Below, piece after piece: positions 39,615 through 48,559 of a stretch of 64,000 nt of DNA. Origin of the DNA: Polluticoccus soli (lineage in GTDB: Bacteria; Bacteroidota; Bacteroidia; Chitinophagales; Chitinophagaceae). Where the stretch lies: assembly GCF_029269745.1 (NCBI RefSeq), contig NZ_JARJHT010000001.1:186001-250000 (forward strand), written 5' to 3'. Both the position numbers and the translations under genes were made by a program. The notes under the pieces were generated by a model. The model was given only the letters and a program-made list of their open reading frames with translations. It had not been told where the DNA came from and made no database searches. Within the stretch, counting starts at the first letter, position 1. Each line of letters begins with the position of its first letter.

Positions 39615-40791
39615 TGACCGCAAGAAAACTCATAGGCAAAATGCACCTCTGGCTCGGACTCTCGTCCGGGCTAGTGGTTTTTATCATAGCCATCACCGGT
39701 TGCATCTATGCCTTCCAGGACGAGATACAGAATGCCACACAGCCTTATCGTTTCGTAGAACAGCAGGACAAGGCTTTCCTTCGCCCATCGCAAATACAGC
39801 AAATAGCTGGAAACGCCCTACCCGGTAAGCATGTGCACGCCATCATGTACCAGGGGCAGGCGCGTGCTGCAAAAGCAATATTTTACGCTGAACCCGAGGC
39901 CGGTGACTATTACTATTTTGTGTACATCAACCAGTACACAGGCGAGGTATTGAAAGTAAGTGATGAGTACAAAACATTTTTCCGCTTCATACTGGATGGG
40001 CATTTTTACTTATGGTTGCCACATGAAGTAGGCCATGTAATTGTCGCCAGCGCTACACTCATCTTCCTGGTAATGGTTATCAGCGGTATCATACTCTGGT
40101 GGCCACGCAACAAGGCAGGCAGGAGGCAACGCTTTTCTATCAAGTTCAATGCTAAATGGCGTCGAAAGAATTACGACCTGCACAATGTGCTTGGCTTTTA
40201 TGTAGCATCGCTTGCACTGGTATTTGCCATTACGGGGTCTGTATGGGGCTTTGAATGGTTCGGCAAAATGTACTACGGCGCCATTTCAGGTGGCGGCAGC
40301 ATGAAACCGTACGTCGATCCCGGATCTAAAGACACACCTGTAGCTGCATCGACCAATATGCCCGCGATGGACCGCATATGGTTGCAACTGTACAAAGGAG
40401 TACCCGCCAACGGGGCGATCGAAGTGCATACACCAGAAACCGATTCATCGTCTATAGCGGTAAACGTTAATCCCGACCCTACTACTTACTGGAAGATAGA
40501 TTACCGCTACTTTGACCAGCACAGCTTGCGCGAGTTGAGTGTGGATCACGTTTGGGGACGCTTAAGGACCTTAAAGGCAGCGACAAACTGATGCGCATGA
40601 ACTACGACATCCATGTGGGTGCCGTACTAGGCCTGCCCGGCAAGATGCTGGCCTTCTTTGCCAGCCTCATTATTGCCTCGCTGCCTATTACCGGCACGCT
40701 TATCTGGTGGGGCCGCAGAAAAAAGAGCAAGCAATCGCAAAACACTCAAAAAGCTAGTGTAAAACATAATGAAATGAGTAGTGTTTGTTAA
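39614..40791 (+). pseudogene. PepSY-associated membrane protein with an internal frameshift
   Basis: The first 325 codons encode a PepSY_TM protein: a membrane helix after SGLVVFIIAITGCIYAFQDE, a second around HVIVASATLIFLVMVISGII and WWPRNKAGRRQRFSIKF, and a third in YVASLALVFAITGSVWGFEW. At GGGG (40554-40557) the frame goes off and stops at 40591. The missing end continues in the -1 frame to 40791 (MNYDIHVGAVLGLPGKMLAF, IIASLPITGTLIWWGR). One added G restores HVWGTLKDLKGSDK and about 393 residues. Such proteins are ferric-siderophore reductase partners of TonB receptors. Real mutation and sequence error are both possible. Confidence 0.8.
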
Positions 40792-40922
40792 AAGCAAAAC
40801 CGCAACTCTATCTCCATGAACAGTGAAGGCAGTCGACAAGGCTGCCTTTATTCTTTTCAGTACCTTCACACAGCCGGTCAACAAATCGGTTTGAAAAAAC
40901 TCCCGAAACAAAAAATAAAACC

Positions 40923-41777
40923 ATGCAACAACAAATTACACCCTGCCTTTGGTTCGATGCCCAGGCACAAGAAGCAGCTAACTTCTATTGCAGCCAGTTT
41001 GCCAACGCGAAGATCGTTTCGCAGTCTCCCATCGTTACCGAAATAGAAGTTTCGGGACAACGGATGATATTGTTGGAGGGCGGCCCGAAGTACAAGCCCA
41101 ATCCTTCTATCTCGTTCTTTTACCTGAGCGAAGATGCCGGAGAAATAGATCGCATCTGGGAAGCAATGATCAACGACGGAGGACAGGTACTGATGGCTCT
41201 TGACAAGTATCCATGGAGTGAGAAGTACGGCTGGATCAACGACAAGTATGGCATATCCTGGCAATTGTCTGTAGGTAAAATGAGCGATGTTGGTCAGAAG
41301 ATCACACCTAGCCTGCTGTTTGTAGGCGAGCAATACGGTCGCGCCGAAGAAGCAATCGAACAATATTCCTCTATATTCAAAGATGTGAAGCTGGATGGCA
41401 TCATGCGTTATGGCGACAATGAACAACCCGACCAAGCCGGCAAGGTTAAACACGCACAAGTAGCTTTCAATGGTAATAAGTTCATGTTCATGGATAGTGC
41501 CCATGCGCATAAGTTCCAGTTCAGCGAAGGTGTGTCGTTTACTATATACTGCGATACCCAGGAAGAAATAGACTACTATTGGGACCGTCTGACCGAAAAC
41601 GGCTCTGAAAGCATGTGCGGCTGGCTAAAGGACAAGTTTGGCGTGTCGTGGCAGATAGTTCCAAGCATCATCGGCAAACTCATGACCGACCCTGCCAAAG
41701 CGGGAAAAGCGGCCAAGGCCTTTATGGAAATGAGAAAGTTCGATATCGAGAAGTTAGTACAGGCTACGCTAGCATAA
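40923..41777 (+). CDS. Two-domain VOC (PhnB/glyoxalase-like) protein
   Basis: A 284-residue cytoplasmic protein made of two VOC/PhnB-like domains. Domain 1 (about 1-120) has ITPCLWFDAQAQEAANFYCS, SFFYLSEDAGEIDRIWEAM and YPWSEKYGWINDKYGISWQL. Domain 2 (about 125-250) has ITPSLLFVGEQYGRAEEAIE, FTIYCDTQEEIDYYWDRLTE and GWLKDKFGVSWQIVPS. The repeated KYG(I/V)SWQ near each end shows an internal duplication. The family is often mislabelled 3-demethylubiquinone methyltransferase; its substrate is unknown. A terminator follows. Confidence 0.9.
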   Translation: MQQQITPCLWFDAQAQEAANFYCSQFANAKIVSQSPIVTEIEVSGQRMILLEGGPKYKPNPSISFFYLSEDAGEIDRIWEAMINDGGQVLMALDKYPWSEKYGWINDKYGISWQLSVGKMSDVGQKITPSLLFVGEQYGRAEEAIEQYSSIFKDVKLDGIMRYGDNEQPDQAGKVKHAQVAFNGNKFMFMDSAHAHKFQFSEGVSFTIYCDTQEEIDYYWDRLTENGSESMCGWLKDKFGVSWQIVPSIIGKLMTDPAKAGKAAKAFMEMRKFDIEKLVQATLA

Positions 41778-41789
41778 ACACTATTTTAC

Positions 41790-41818
41790 AAAGAGGCCGC
41801 TTTACAGCGGCCTCTTTT
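41790..41818. terminator. Bidirectional terminator
   Basis: AAGAGGCCGC, loop TTTACA, GCGGCCTCTT, then TTAT. It lies between the VOC gene and the last gene of the sulfatase cluster. Confidence 0.87.
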
Positions 41819-41832
41819 ATTCGTCATAAACT

Positions 41833-42390
41833 TTACCTATCTGGAGGAAAGCTGGCCATGATCTTTTTTACCGCCTCAGGTATTTCAGAGACCGGGTCTA
41901 CCATTTCCCTATATATTTCCTTGTTGCCGATGCCTTCCCATAACAAGCGTTGTGTCTCAGCATCCCCTATATCAATGATCAGCGAGCCATCAATGTAATT
42001 TTTGACGTCGTAGGTGGTATAAGCTGTTACACCAGCGCCGTTGCCCCACACATAGGGCCTGAATACACCGCCGTAGCTATAGTAATCTCTTGAGGTCGGT
42101 ACCGACTCCTCATAGTGAAATATAGCAGAGACATGCACCAGCATATCAGGCAAGGTACTTTCTGTAAAACCCTTCTTCAACATTTCTGACCTTACAGCAG
42201 TAAGTATGCGTTCTTTGTTTTCAGTGCTCAGCTCTTCCGGTGTAGAGAACTCGTCTATACCATAGGTGCGATAATTGGAAAAGTTTGCCCCCTTGTCATA
42301 GTCGCTGATCACGTCCAGTGAGGAAGAACAGGAGGCTAGCTGCATACACAGCAAACTCAATGCTATATAACCTTTCAATGCCTGTTTCAT
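41833..42390 (-). CDS. DUF4136 lipoprotein
   Basis: A 185-residue protein with lipoprotein signal (ALSLLCMQLASCSSSLDV) and a DUF4136 domain: DYDKGANFSNYRTYGID at the start, ENKERILTAVRSEMLKKGFT in the middle, and GSLIIDIGDAETQRLLWEGI near the end. DUF4136 proteins are periplasmic/outer-membrane lipoproteins without assigned activity. It is the last gene of the minus-strand sulfatase cluster, 24 bp after the transporter-like gene. Confidence 0.88.
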   Translation of the reverse strand: MKQALKGYIALSLLCMQLASCSSSLDVISDYDKGANFSNYRTYGIDEFSTPEELSTENKERILTAVRSEMLKKGFTESTLPDMLVHVSAIFHYEESVPTSRDYYSYGGVFRPYVWGNGAGVTAYTTYDVKNYIDGSLIIDIGDAETQRLLWEGIGNKEIYREMVDPVSEIPEAVKKIMASFPPDR

Positions 42391-42414
42391 ATCGGCAAAG
42401 TTTGAGAACCCGAT

Positions 42415-43413
42415 CTATTCCGCCGGTGCCGTCTCGGAAGCGGCAGGTGCCGGCGCAGCATGCTTTTCGTACGATCTAATGAGATAACCGATCGTAAGCA
42501 GATAGCTATCACCTTCAAACCGGTTGCGAGCACCAAACTCATGCAGCCAGCGAAAATCTATCGAGGTCCTTAGTTTAGGGTGAAAAATCATGCCCTCGAG
42601 GCCGCCGGCCCATATCCTGTCTCTCTTGCCGGTGAACACACGCGGACCAATGGGTATGTCATCATTGGTCACCTTGAACTGCCCGTAGTAAATGCCGCCA
42701 ACATGAAATATCATTGGCACCGGCGTGCTCTTGATCTTGTGATAAAACGCTTTTCCAATACCGCCTTCGGCGTTAAAAATGTTACCCACCCTTAACTCAG
42801 AATTCTTCTTGTCCGTGTGTATCTCGTAAAAAAATATGGATGAAATGCTCCACATTTTTTTCTCATCAAAAAAATAAGTGGCGCCGGCTGATACCTCATT
42901 GGTCCACATGCCGAGACCATTATTACTTCCCCCGCCTAACTGATACTCCCCGGTTGGAATGTACACCGCATAACCTACAAGGAAGTCTGCTTTTTTACAA
43001 TGCCAGCCCAGTTGTATGGGCTGTATGTACAGATCAGTGAAGGCCATTGGAATTTCCTTCTCCGCCAGGTTGCCCTCTATCCGGTCAGACATAAAAGCGC
43101 CCAGTATAGAAGCCCCATAGTTGGCATTTAGAATTTTAAGATTGGTCACCACGCCTACGCCACCTCCCACGAACGCAGCACTGATCTCGGGAATAGTAAG
43201 CACGACGTTGCCGTCGTCGTTCTTCAGCTCAGATGCCCTGTAGTTGTAACCAACAGCAAAAGCAGAAAAACCCGGCGGTGGTTGCGACCCGGCATTCAAA
43301 CCGTAGTCACCTAGTAAGTGATGTCCCTTCAATTGCGCCCACGAGCTACCTGTAAACAGGAATATTACCAATATCGTAAAGGCATAATACATTCCGAATT
43401 TTATTGTTTTCAT
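42415..43413 (-). CDS. Outer-membrane transporter-like protein (Phenol_MetA_deg type)
   Basis: A 332-residue protein with signal peptide MKTIKFGMYYAFTILVIFLF...SSWAQ and a beta-barrel body: HHLLGDYGLNAGSQPPPGFS, GWHCKKADFLVGYAVYIPTG, WTNEVSAGATYFFDEKKMWS, ending RFEGDSYLLTIGYLI then a short Ala/Pro tail. This matches the family linked to the MetA pathway of phenol degradation, usually labelled transporter. It probably forms an outer-membrane channel for the cluster's substrate or product. ATG 43413 is used; TTG 43419 is two codons upstream. Confidence 0.8.
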   Translation of the reverse strand: MKTIKFGMYYAFTILVIFLFTGSSWAQLKGHHLLGDYGLNAGSQPPPGFSAFAVGYNYRASELKNDDGNVVLTIPEISAAFVGGGVGVVTNLKILNANYGASILGAFMSDRIEGNLAEKEIPMAFTDLYIQPIQLGWHCKKADFLVGYAVYIPTGEYQLGGGSNNGLGMWTNEVSAGATYFFDEKKMWSISSIFFYEIHTDKKNSELRVGNIFNAEGGIGKAFYHKIKSTPVPMIFHVGGIYYGQFKVTNDDIPIGPRVFTGKRDRIWAGGLEGMIFHPKLRTSIDFRWLHEFGARNRFEGDSYLLTIGYLIRSYEKHAAPAPAASETAPAE

Positions 43414-43428
43414 GATCAAAGGTTAAGG

Positions 43429-44880
43429 TTAGGGCTTTCTATTTTTACCGAATTTTGTCACATACTTAGGAATATAAGGATCCTGCGTTCCTGACGCTAT
43501 CAGTGGATATGCTTCCAGGCTTTTTTCAAATGCAGCAACGATCTTCATTACAGGTACGGCATTCCATGAATTGCGGATGGATGCTTCAGGATATTCTTCC
43601 TTAGGGTCTGTGATCAGGTTAAATGCTTTAGGCGTACCTAACCGGACAGGCGGCGACCACCAGTCGCGCTCATTTTCATAGAATACAATTTTCCAGTTCC
43701 TCCATTTTACAGCCTCCATTCGGTCTGACACAAACACGGGAAAACCATCACGGTTCGATACCTCTGAATTGCCGAAGAGAAAAGCAGATTGATCCACTCC
43801 ATCTATCGGCCGGTCGTTCGGAATGTTGACACCGGCGATAGATGCGAATGTCGGATACAGGTCAACCTCATGCACGATCTCATTGCTTACCTTGCCGGGA
43901 ACCGCGTGGCGGGGCCAGCGAACGATGAATGGTGTACGCAACGATCCTTCCATATGCGTAAAATAATAGCCACTCCACGGTCCCGAGGTTCCTTGCCAGG
44001 GAAAACTGGCATCAGGGCCGTTGTCGCTGGTAAATACAACAATGGTGTTCTCGCGAATGTGTAGGTCGTCTATCGCATCTAATATCTGTCCAACATGGGC
44101 ATCCATTTCTACTAGAGCGTCCGGGAAATCGCCGTATCCTGTTTTTCCGGCAAACTCAGGATTAGGAAGTGTAGGAAAGTGGACCAGGGTAAATGGCACG
44201 TAAGCATAAAATGGCTTTCTGGCCTGTACGCTCCGCTTCATAAAATCAATCGTCCTGCGCGTTAGCTCTGCATCTATCAATGAGCGTTGCTTAAGGTCAT
44301 ATACTTGTAGTTGCCTGCTTTTTTCGCCTTTGCGACCTTCCATGATGTAGGGCATGGCAGCACCCGCAGCTGTAGCTTGAGGTGAAGAAGGCCAGAATGC
44401 TTCATCTGTTGTGCGCGAAATACCATACCATTCGTCAAATCCCTGGTCATTCGGCAAACGCCCGTTCACACTGCCCAGGTGCCATTTACCAAAATGCGCG
44501 GTCGTGTAACCAGCCTGTGACAATAGCTCCGCTATCGTCACTTCCCACTCGGTCATACCATCTAGCCCTTCCCCCATAGGTACCGAATGGGTACCCGACC
44601 GAACCGCAAAGCGTCCAGTCATGATCGCAGACCGGCTGGGTGTACATTGTGCCTCTACATTGAAATTGAGCAGTCGCATGCCCTCGGTGGCTAGCCTATC
44701 GATGCGGGGTGTGGGAGCACCGCGTAAAATGCCGCCACCATAACATCCCACTTCTCCATAGCCAAGGTTGTCCATGAGGATGAATATGATGTTAGGCTTA
44801 TTTTGCGCTCCTAAATAGTAAGAAGATAGTTGCATAAGCATTACAATCAATATTGCAGCCCTGATCATTATTTTTTTCAT
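43429..44880 (-). CDS. Exported arylsulfatase-family sulfatase (CTPSR type)
   Basis: A 483-residue type I sulfatase. After a signal peptide ending near LGAQ comes the metal-binding NIIFILMDNLGYGEVGCYGG. The formylglycine motif Cys79-Thr-Pro-Ser-Arg lies in AQCTPSRSAIMTGRF, a textbook C-x-P-x-R. HFGKWHLG and the second metal site FTSDNGPDASFPW follow. Formylglycine formation needs the FGE lipoprotein encoded in the same cluster (48560-49738). It hydrolyses sulfate esters in the periplasm or beyond; the specific ester is unknown. Confidence 0.94.
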   Translation of the reverse strand: MKKIMIRAAILIVMLMQLSSYYLGAQNKPNIIFILMDNLGYGEVGCYGGGILRGAPTPRIDRLATEGMRLLNFNVEAQCTPSRSAIMTGRFAVRSGTHSVPMGEGLDGMTEWEVTIAELLSQAGYTTAHFGKWHLGSVNGRLPNDQGFDEWYGISRTTDEAFWPSSPQATAAGAAMPYIMEGRKGEKSRQLQVYDLKQRSLIDAELTRRTIDFMKRSVQARKPFYAYVPFTLVHFPTLPNPEFAGKTGYGDFPDALVEMDAHVGQILDAIDDLHIRENTIVVFTSDNGPDASFPWQGTSGPWSGYYFTHMEGSLRTPFIVRWPRHAVPGKVSNEIVHEVDLYPTFASIAGVNIPNDRPIDGVDQSAFLFGNSEVSNRDGFPVFVSDRMEAVKWRNWKIVFYENERDWWSPPVRLGTPKAFNLITDPKEEYPEASIRNSWNAVPVMKIVAAFEKSLEAYPLIASGTQDPYIPKYVTKFGKNRKP

Positions 44881-44938
44881 AGTAATGACGATAGTTTATG
44901 GACAATAGCCTCTTGTGATCAAAGCACACAGAAACAGG

Positions 44939-45010
44939 TCATTCAAAAAGCGTATTCAGACAGGCCATTAAACACAGTAATAAAATGATCAGTAATAAAA
45001 ATTGTTTCAT
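44939..45010 (-). CDS. Possible 23-residue hydrophobic/lipobox peptide in the sulfatase operon
   Basis: Between the HAD and sulfatase genes an ATG at 45010 opens a frame MKQFLLLIILLLCLMACLNT then LFE and a stop. It has a basic start, a hydrophobic core and a lipobox-like L-M-A-C. It may be a tiny lipoprotein or membrane peptide, or a chance frame. It is the only open frame with such character in this 163-bp gap. Confidence 0.35.
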   Translation of the reverse strand: MKQFLLLIILLLCLMACLNTLFE

Positions 45011-45043
45011 GGTTTTTGGTTTCAGGGTGAGGGAGGTTTGTGG

Positions 45044-46051
45044 TCATCGTTTCTCTGCTCGATAGACATTTTTCCAATCGTGTTTTATGCTGATAACCTG
45101 CCAGTTGTTCTTAGCAGCTTCATCCAGCGACCAGTTGGTTTTCTCCTGGTAATAATATTCTCTGGTTGAATCATCGTGGTTGACAAGTAATTGCAACGAA
45201 GGATATTTACTGCTCTGGCTGAATTGCAGCATTTCTACATCTCCTTCTCCACCCTCGTTACCGCAGGCAAAAACGGGTGGCCTGCCCAGATAGCGTTGAA
45301 GGGTCACTGGTTTACCTTCCTTGTCATTAAAATGTGCTAAGCCGGGCAGTCTCATAATGCTCCGGCTGCTGTCTACGTATTTGTAGTTGAAAGTGGTACC
45401 AACCACCTGTTCTTTCGGTATTCCGTACAGGTCCATTGATATGCCCCGTACAAACTCCACGGTACCGCCAGAGCAGATGTACGTTTTAAATCCATTAGCC
45501 CGCAGGTAGTTCAATAATTCTATCTGCGGCTGATAAGTGATCTGCCAGATAGGAACATTGCGTGGCGGGTAAGTTGCAGAAGTGAAAAAGTTCTTGACAG
45601 CGTTTTCAAATTCCACCTCGGTCATTCCGGTATGAGTGGCGTCAACCAGCTGTACAAATGCTTTTTCGCCGCCTTTGTGAAAATATTCTTTGTCGCCTTC
45701 AATAACTGCTTTGAACGGCTGCTTTTTAGCAAGGCGTCCATCTTTGGTCACCATCTCGCGGGCCTGCGCAAAGGCAAACAGTTCCTGTACCAATGGTTTT
45801 TCAGCCCAAAGCGTACCATCGTTATCAAACGAAGCGATTCGGTCAGCTACGGGTATATAACTTCCCGAAGAGCTGTCGGTAACCTTATGTACGTAATCAA
45901 TGATAGCGCTTTTCACTTTGCCATCATTCCACGAAGGCAACGGATCTGTTGTCATTTGCGAGGCCTTGCCTGCAGCAGCTGGCTCGGTCTGCGGTCGGCA
46001 GCCCGAGACCAGGATAGCGGCAAGACATGTTATGAGCGCAAGTGATTTCAT
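45044..46051 (-). CDS. Exported HAD-family hydrolase (lipoprotein)
   Basis: A 335-residue protein with lipoprotein signal MKSLALITCLAAILVSGCRP. The HAD superfamily motif I is ASFDNDGTLWAEKP with nucleophile Asp76 and acid Asp78. Motif II is YICSGGTVEFVRGI, and the acidic motif around CGNEGGEGDVEML provides metal ligands. A large cap lies between. HAD enzymes are mostly phosphatases; export is less common. Its place between sulfatase genes suggests it acts on the same extracytoplasmic substrates. Confidence 0.9.
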   Translation of the reverse strand: MKSLALITCLAAILVSGCRPQTEPAAAGKASQMTTDPLPSWNDGKVKSAIIDYVHKVTDSSSGSYIPVADRIASFDNDGTLWAEKPLVQELFAFAQAREMVTKDGRLAKKQPFKAVIEGDKEYFHKGGEKAFVQLVDATHTGMTEVEFENAVKNFFTSATYPPRNVPIWQITYQPQIELLNYLRANGFKTYICSGGTVEFVRGISMDLYGIPKEQVVGTTFNYKYVDSSRSIMRLPGLAHFNDKEGKPVTLQRYLGRPPVFACGNEGGEGDVEMLQFSQSSKYPSLQLLVNHDDSTREYYYQEKTNWSLDEAAKNNWQVISIKHDWKNVYRAEKR

Positions 46052-46093
46052 AGTGACAGGTTCTGCAAATCTGTTTTCGTTTTTAGGCTCTAT

Positions 46094-46852
46094 TTAAAAT
46101 GAGGGCATTTCTATGTGAAACATTATTCGCAACACGTGGTTTACACGCACTTTTACGTCTCGTTCGTCTGCTGCGTTCCAAACATTCTGCTGCATGTATC
46201 CGATCTCCACCCTGTAGTCCCGTTCATCGTCAAAAGCATACACTATGCCTCCGTAGGTCCTGTTTTGATCAAAGACTTTTTCGCCGTGCACAGATGATGC
46301 CAGCCGGAAGAAAGCTTCATTATTCAACACGAATCCAAATCGCTTGGTTGGGTAATACAAAACGCGTATCAGGTAGCGAAGCGTAAGCTCATTTTTGAAG
46401 TAGTCATACCCTTCGTCACGTGTGCTGTTGTCATATCGTCGTCCAAGCCACTTTTCTTCAAACCGGAAACGATTAGCCCATTTGAAATCAGGATTGATCT
46501 TGCCCGCATTCTTTATCATGAACTGTTGCCATATCCGGTAATCAGGAAATGCATAGGGCAAACAGGCATCATCGTAAGGCACATTATACTGCAATGCCAG
46601 GCCGCCAGCTATACTTTTATAGTTTTTCATGTGGTAACTAACACCAAGGTTGCCATACCAGCCCTGCGTATTTGTTATAAAATTCGCCCGCTGAATGTTG
46701 GCCTCTGCCCATGCACCCCATCGGGAGTCCTTCTGCCTGTTCAGATCAAACTCAAACCCAAGCCAGAAGTTGTAGTTGGTAATGGTTGAATCCTGCGCAA
46801 AGCACCTGGTGCCGACCATAAGCAATAGAATATGTATCCACAGTAGCTTCAT
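46094..46852 (-). CDS. DUF2490 family protein, probable outer-membrane barrel
   Basis: A 252-residue protein with signal peptide MKLLWIHILLLMVGTRCFAQ and DUF2490 features: NYNFWLGFEFDLNRQKDSRW, DYRIWQQFMIKNAGKINPDF, RFRFEEKWLGRRYD and the closing strand VRVNHVLRIMFHIEMPSF. DUF2490 proteins are predicted outer-membrane beta-barrels. It starts 9 bp after sulfatase 2 and precedes the HAD gene, firmly inside the operon. Confidence 0.85.
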   Translation of the reverse strand: MKLLWIHILLLMVGTRCFAQDSTITNYNFWLGFEFDLNRQKDSRWGAWAEANIQRANFITNTQGWYGNLGVSYHMKNYKSIAGGLALQYNVPYDDACLPYAFPDYRIWQQFMIKNAGKINPDFKWANRFRFEEKWLGRRYDNSTRDEGYDYFKNELTLRYLIRVLYYPTKRFGFVLNNEAFFRLASSVHGEKVFDQNRTYGGIVYAFDDERDYRVEIGYMQQNVWNAADERDVKVRVNHVLRIMFHIEMPSF

Positions 46853-46861
46853 TACAGTTCA

Positions 46862-48535
46862 TTAGTTCTCGTCTCGTTTTATCCTATCCGTTCGTTCTCT
46901 TATTTTCCGCTCGCCTTTGATCCATTTCAATTCTTCTTCCATGATATTCGTAGGCACAAAGCTTGGAGGGAAAGAGCGTGGCGGATATTCCTGGAACGAT
47001 GCAGCAAACTTGAATACTTCATCCATCGCACCATAGACGGCGCCTACATGATTGAGATTCCAGTCCCAATAAGTATTTGAAGTTATATCGGCCCGCTCGT
47101 AAGGGTCCTGGTACAGGTTAAATATCTTCTGCAGGCGCAGCCTGGTAAATGGTTCAGCCCATACTCCCATGGTTCCTGCGAGCCGCTGCTCTGCATATAC
47201 GTATTTATAATCGCCTTGCCGCAACCCTACCAGCAAGCCGTCATCGTCAGAATAGAAAAACTTATCTCGCATGCTATGCACACCGTTGTTATTGCCCGGA
47301 GTGCCACCTACTGAAGTCAGGAATCTCGATTGGTCATATCCGTCAAGATGCACTTTATACGTCTTGCCGTTGGCTTTGTATCCTTTCAGGCATTTGTCGG
47401 CTATGTTTGGTTCACCGGCAATAGCACACAATGTTGGTATCCAGTCATTATGGCTCATCAGCTCGGTTGTCACAGTGCCTGCTTTGATATGCCCAGGCCA
47501 ACGCACCAGGCAAGGCACGCGGAATGCGCCTTCCCAGTTAGTATTCTTTTCGCTGCGGTAAGGCGTCATCGCACCATCGGGCCAGGTATTCATGTGGGGA
47601 CCATTGTCTGAAGTATAAACAACAATGGTATTATTGGTGATACCCATATCATCCAGCGCCTTCAGTATTTTGCCGATGGTTTCATCGTGTTCTATCATGC
47701 CATCTATGTACTCGCTATCGCCGTGTGTATACCTGCCCCTGTGCGATGCCCGCACGTGAGTACGTAAGTGCATACGTGTTGAATTGAACCAGCAGAAGAA
47801 TGGCTTGCCTGCTGCGTGCTGCCGTTTCATATAGTCGATAGCAGCATCAGAGGTTTCATCGTCTACGGTTTCCATACGTTTTTTTGTTAGGGGACCTGTG
47901 TCTTCAATAGTTTGTTTTCCCACTTTCCCAAAACGAGGGTCTTCCATTGTATTATCATTGCTTGTTGCTTTGCAACGCAACACACCACGCGGTCCATATT
48001 TTCTTAAATACTCCGGATCTTTGGGATAGTCCGGCAATTCAGGTTCTTCCTCTGCATTGAGGTGGTATAGATTACCAAAGAATTCATCAAAACCATTCAC
48101 CGTTGGCAGGCTCGGATTCCGATCGCCAACGTGGTTTTTACCAAACTGCCCTGTTGCATAACCAAGACTTTGCATAAAGCCGCCTATAGACGGGTCTTCC
48201 TGGCTCATCCCCATGGGCGCACCGGGATAACCCACTTTGGTCAAACCAGTACGTATACCGTGCTGACCGGTAAGAAAAGCTGCACGCCCTGCGGTACACG
48301 ACTGTTCTCCATAATAGTGTAAGAATCTCACCCCCTCTTTTGCTATACGATCGATGTTGGGTGTTTCATATCCCATTACCCCATCGCTGTATGCGCTGAT
48401 GTTGGCGATACCAATATCATCACCAAAAATGACAAGGATGTTAGGTTTTTCCTGGGCTTGTAATTGACTGCCCATTCCGAGAAAAATGGCGGGAAGCACC
48501 AGGTGCTTTAATTCTCTTCTGATCAGGTTTTTCAT
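46862..48535 (-). CDS. Exported arylsulfatase (CTAGR type)
   Basis: A 557-residue sulfatase with signal peptide ending LQAQ. The metal site is NILVIFGDDIGIANISAYS. The modification motif is Cys80-Thr-Ala-Gly-Arg in GEQSCTAGRAAFLTGQ. HVGDRNPSLPTVNGFDEF and VVYTSDNGPHMNTWPDG follow. The C-x-A-x-R variant is known in one branch of arylsulfatases and is still an FGE substrate. The body differs from the sulfatase at 43429, so the substrates are likely different. It begins 24 bp after the FGE-like gene. Confidence 0.94.
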   Translation of the reverse strand: MKNLIRRELKHLVLPAIFLGMGSQLQAQEKPNILVIFGDDIGIANISAYSDGVMGYETPNIDRIAKEGVRFLHYYGEQSCTAGRAAFLTGQHGIRTGLTKVGYPGAPMGMSQEDPSIGGFMQSLGYATGQFGKNHVGDRNPSLPTVNGFDEFFGNLYHLNAEEEPELPDYPKDPEYLRKYGPRGVLRCKATSNDNTMEDPRFGKVGKQTIEDTGPLTKKRMETVDDETSDAAIDYMKRQHAAGKPFFCWFNSTRMHLRTHVRASHRGRYTHGDSEYIDGMIEHDETIGKILKALDDMGITNNTIVVYTSDNGPHMNTWPDGAMTPYRSEKNTNWEGAFRVPCLVRWPGHIKAGTVTTELMSHNDWIPTLCAIAGEPNIADKCLKGYKANGKTYKVHLDGYDQSRFLTSVGGTPGNNNGVHSMRDKFFYSDDDGLLVGLRQGDYKYVYAEQRLAGTMGVWAEPFTRLRLQKIFNLYQDPYERADITSNTYWDWNLNHVGAVYGAMDEVFKFAASFQEYPPRSFPPSFVPTNIMEEELKWIKGERKIRERTDRIKRDEN

Positions 48536-48559
48536 AAGGTTGTTTCAGGTTAAGGTTTA

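Noticed and set aside
40554-40557. Programmed -1 frameshifting in the PepSY gene
   Set aside because: TTTGGGG resembles a slippery heptamer, but its phase relative to the zero frame is wrong (GTT TGG GGA) and no strong downstream structure is evident; indel or error is simpler.
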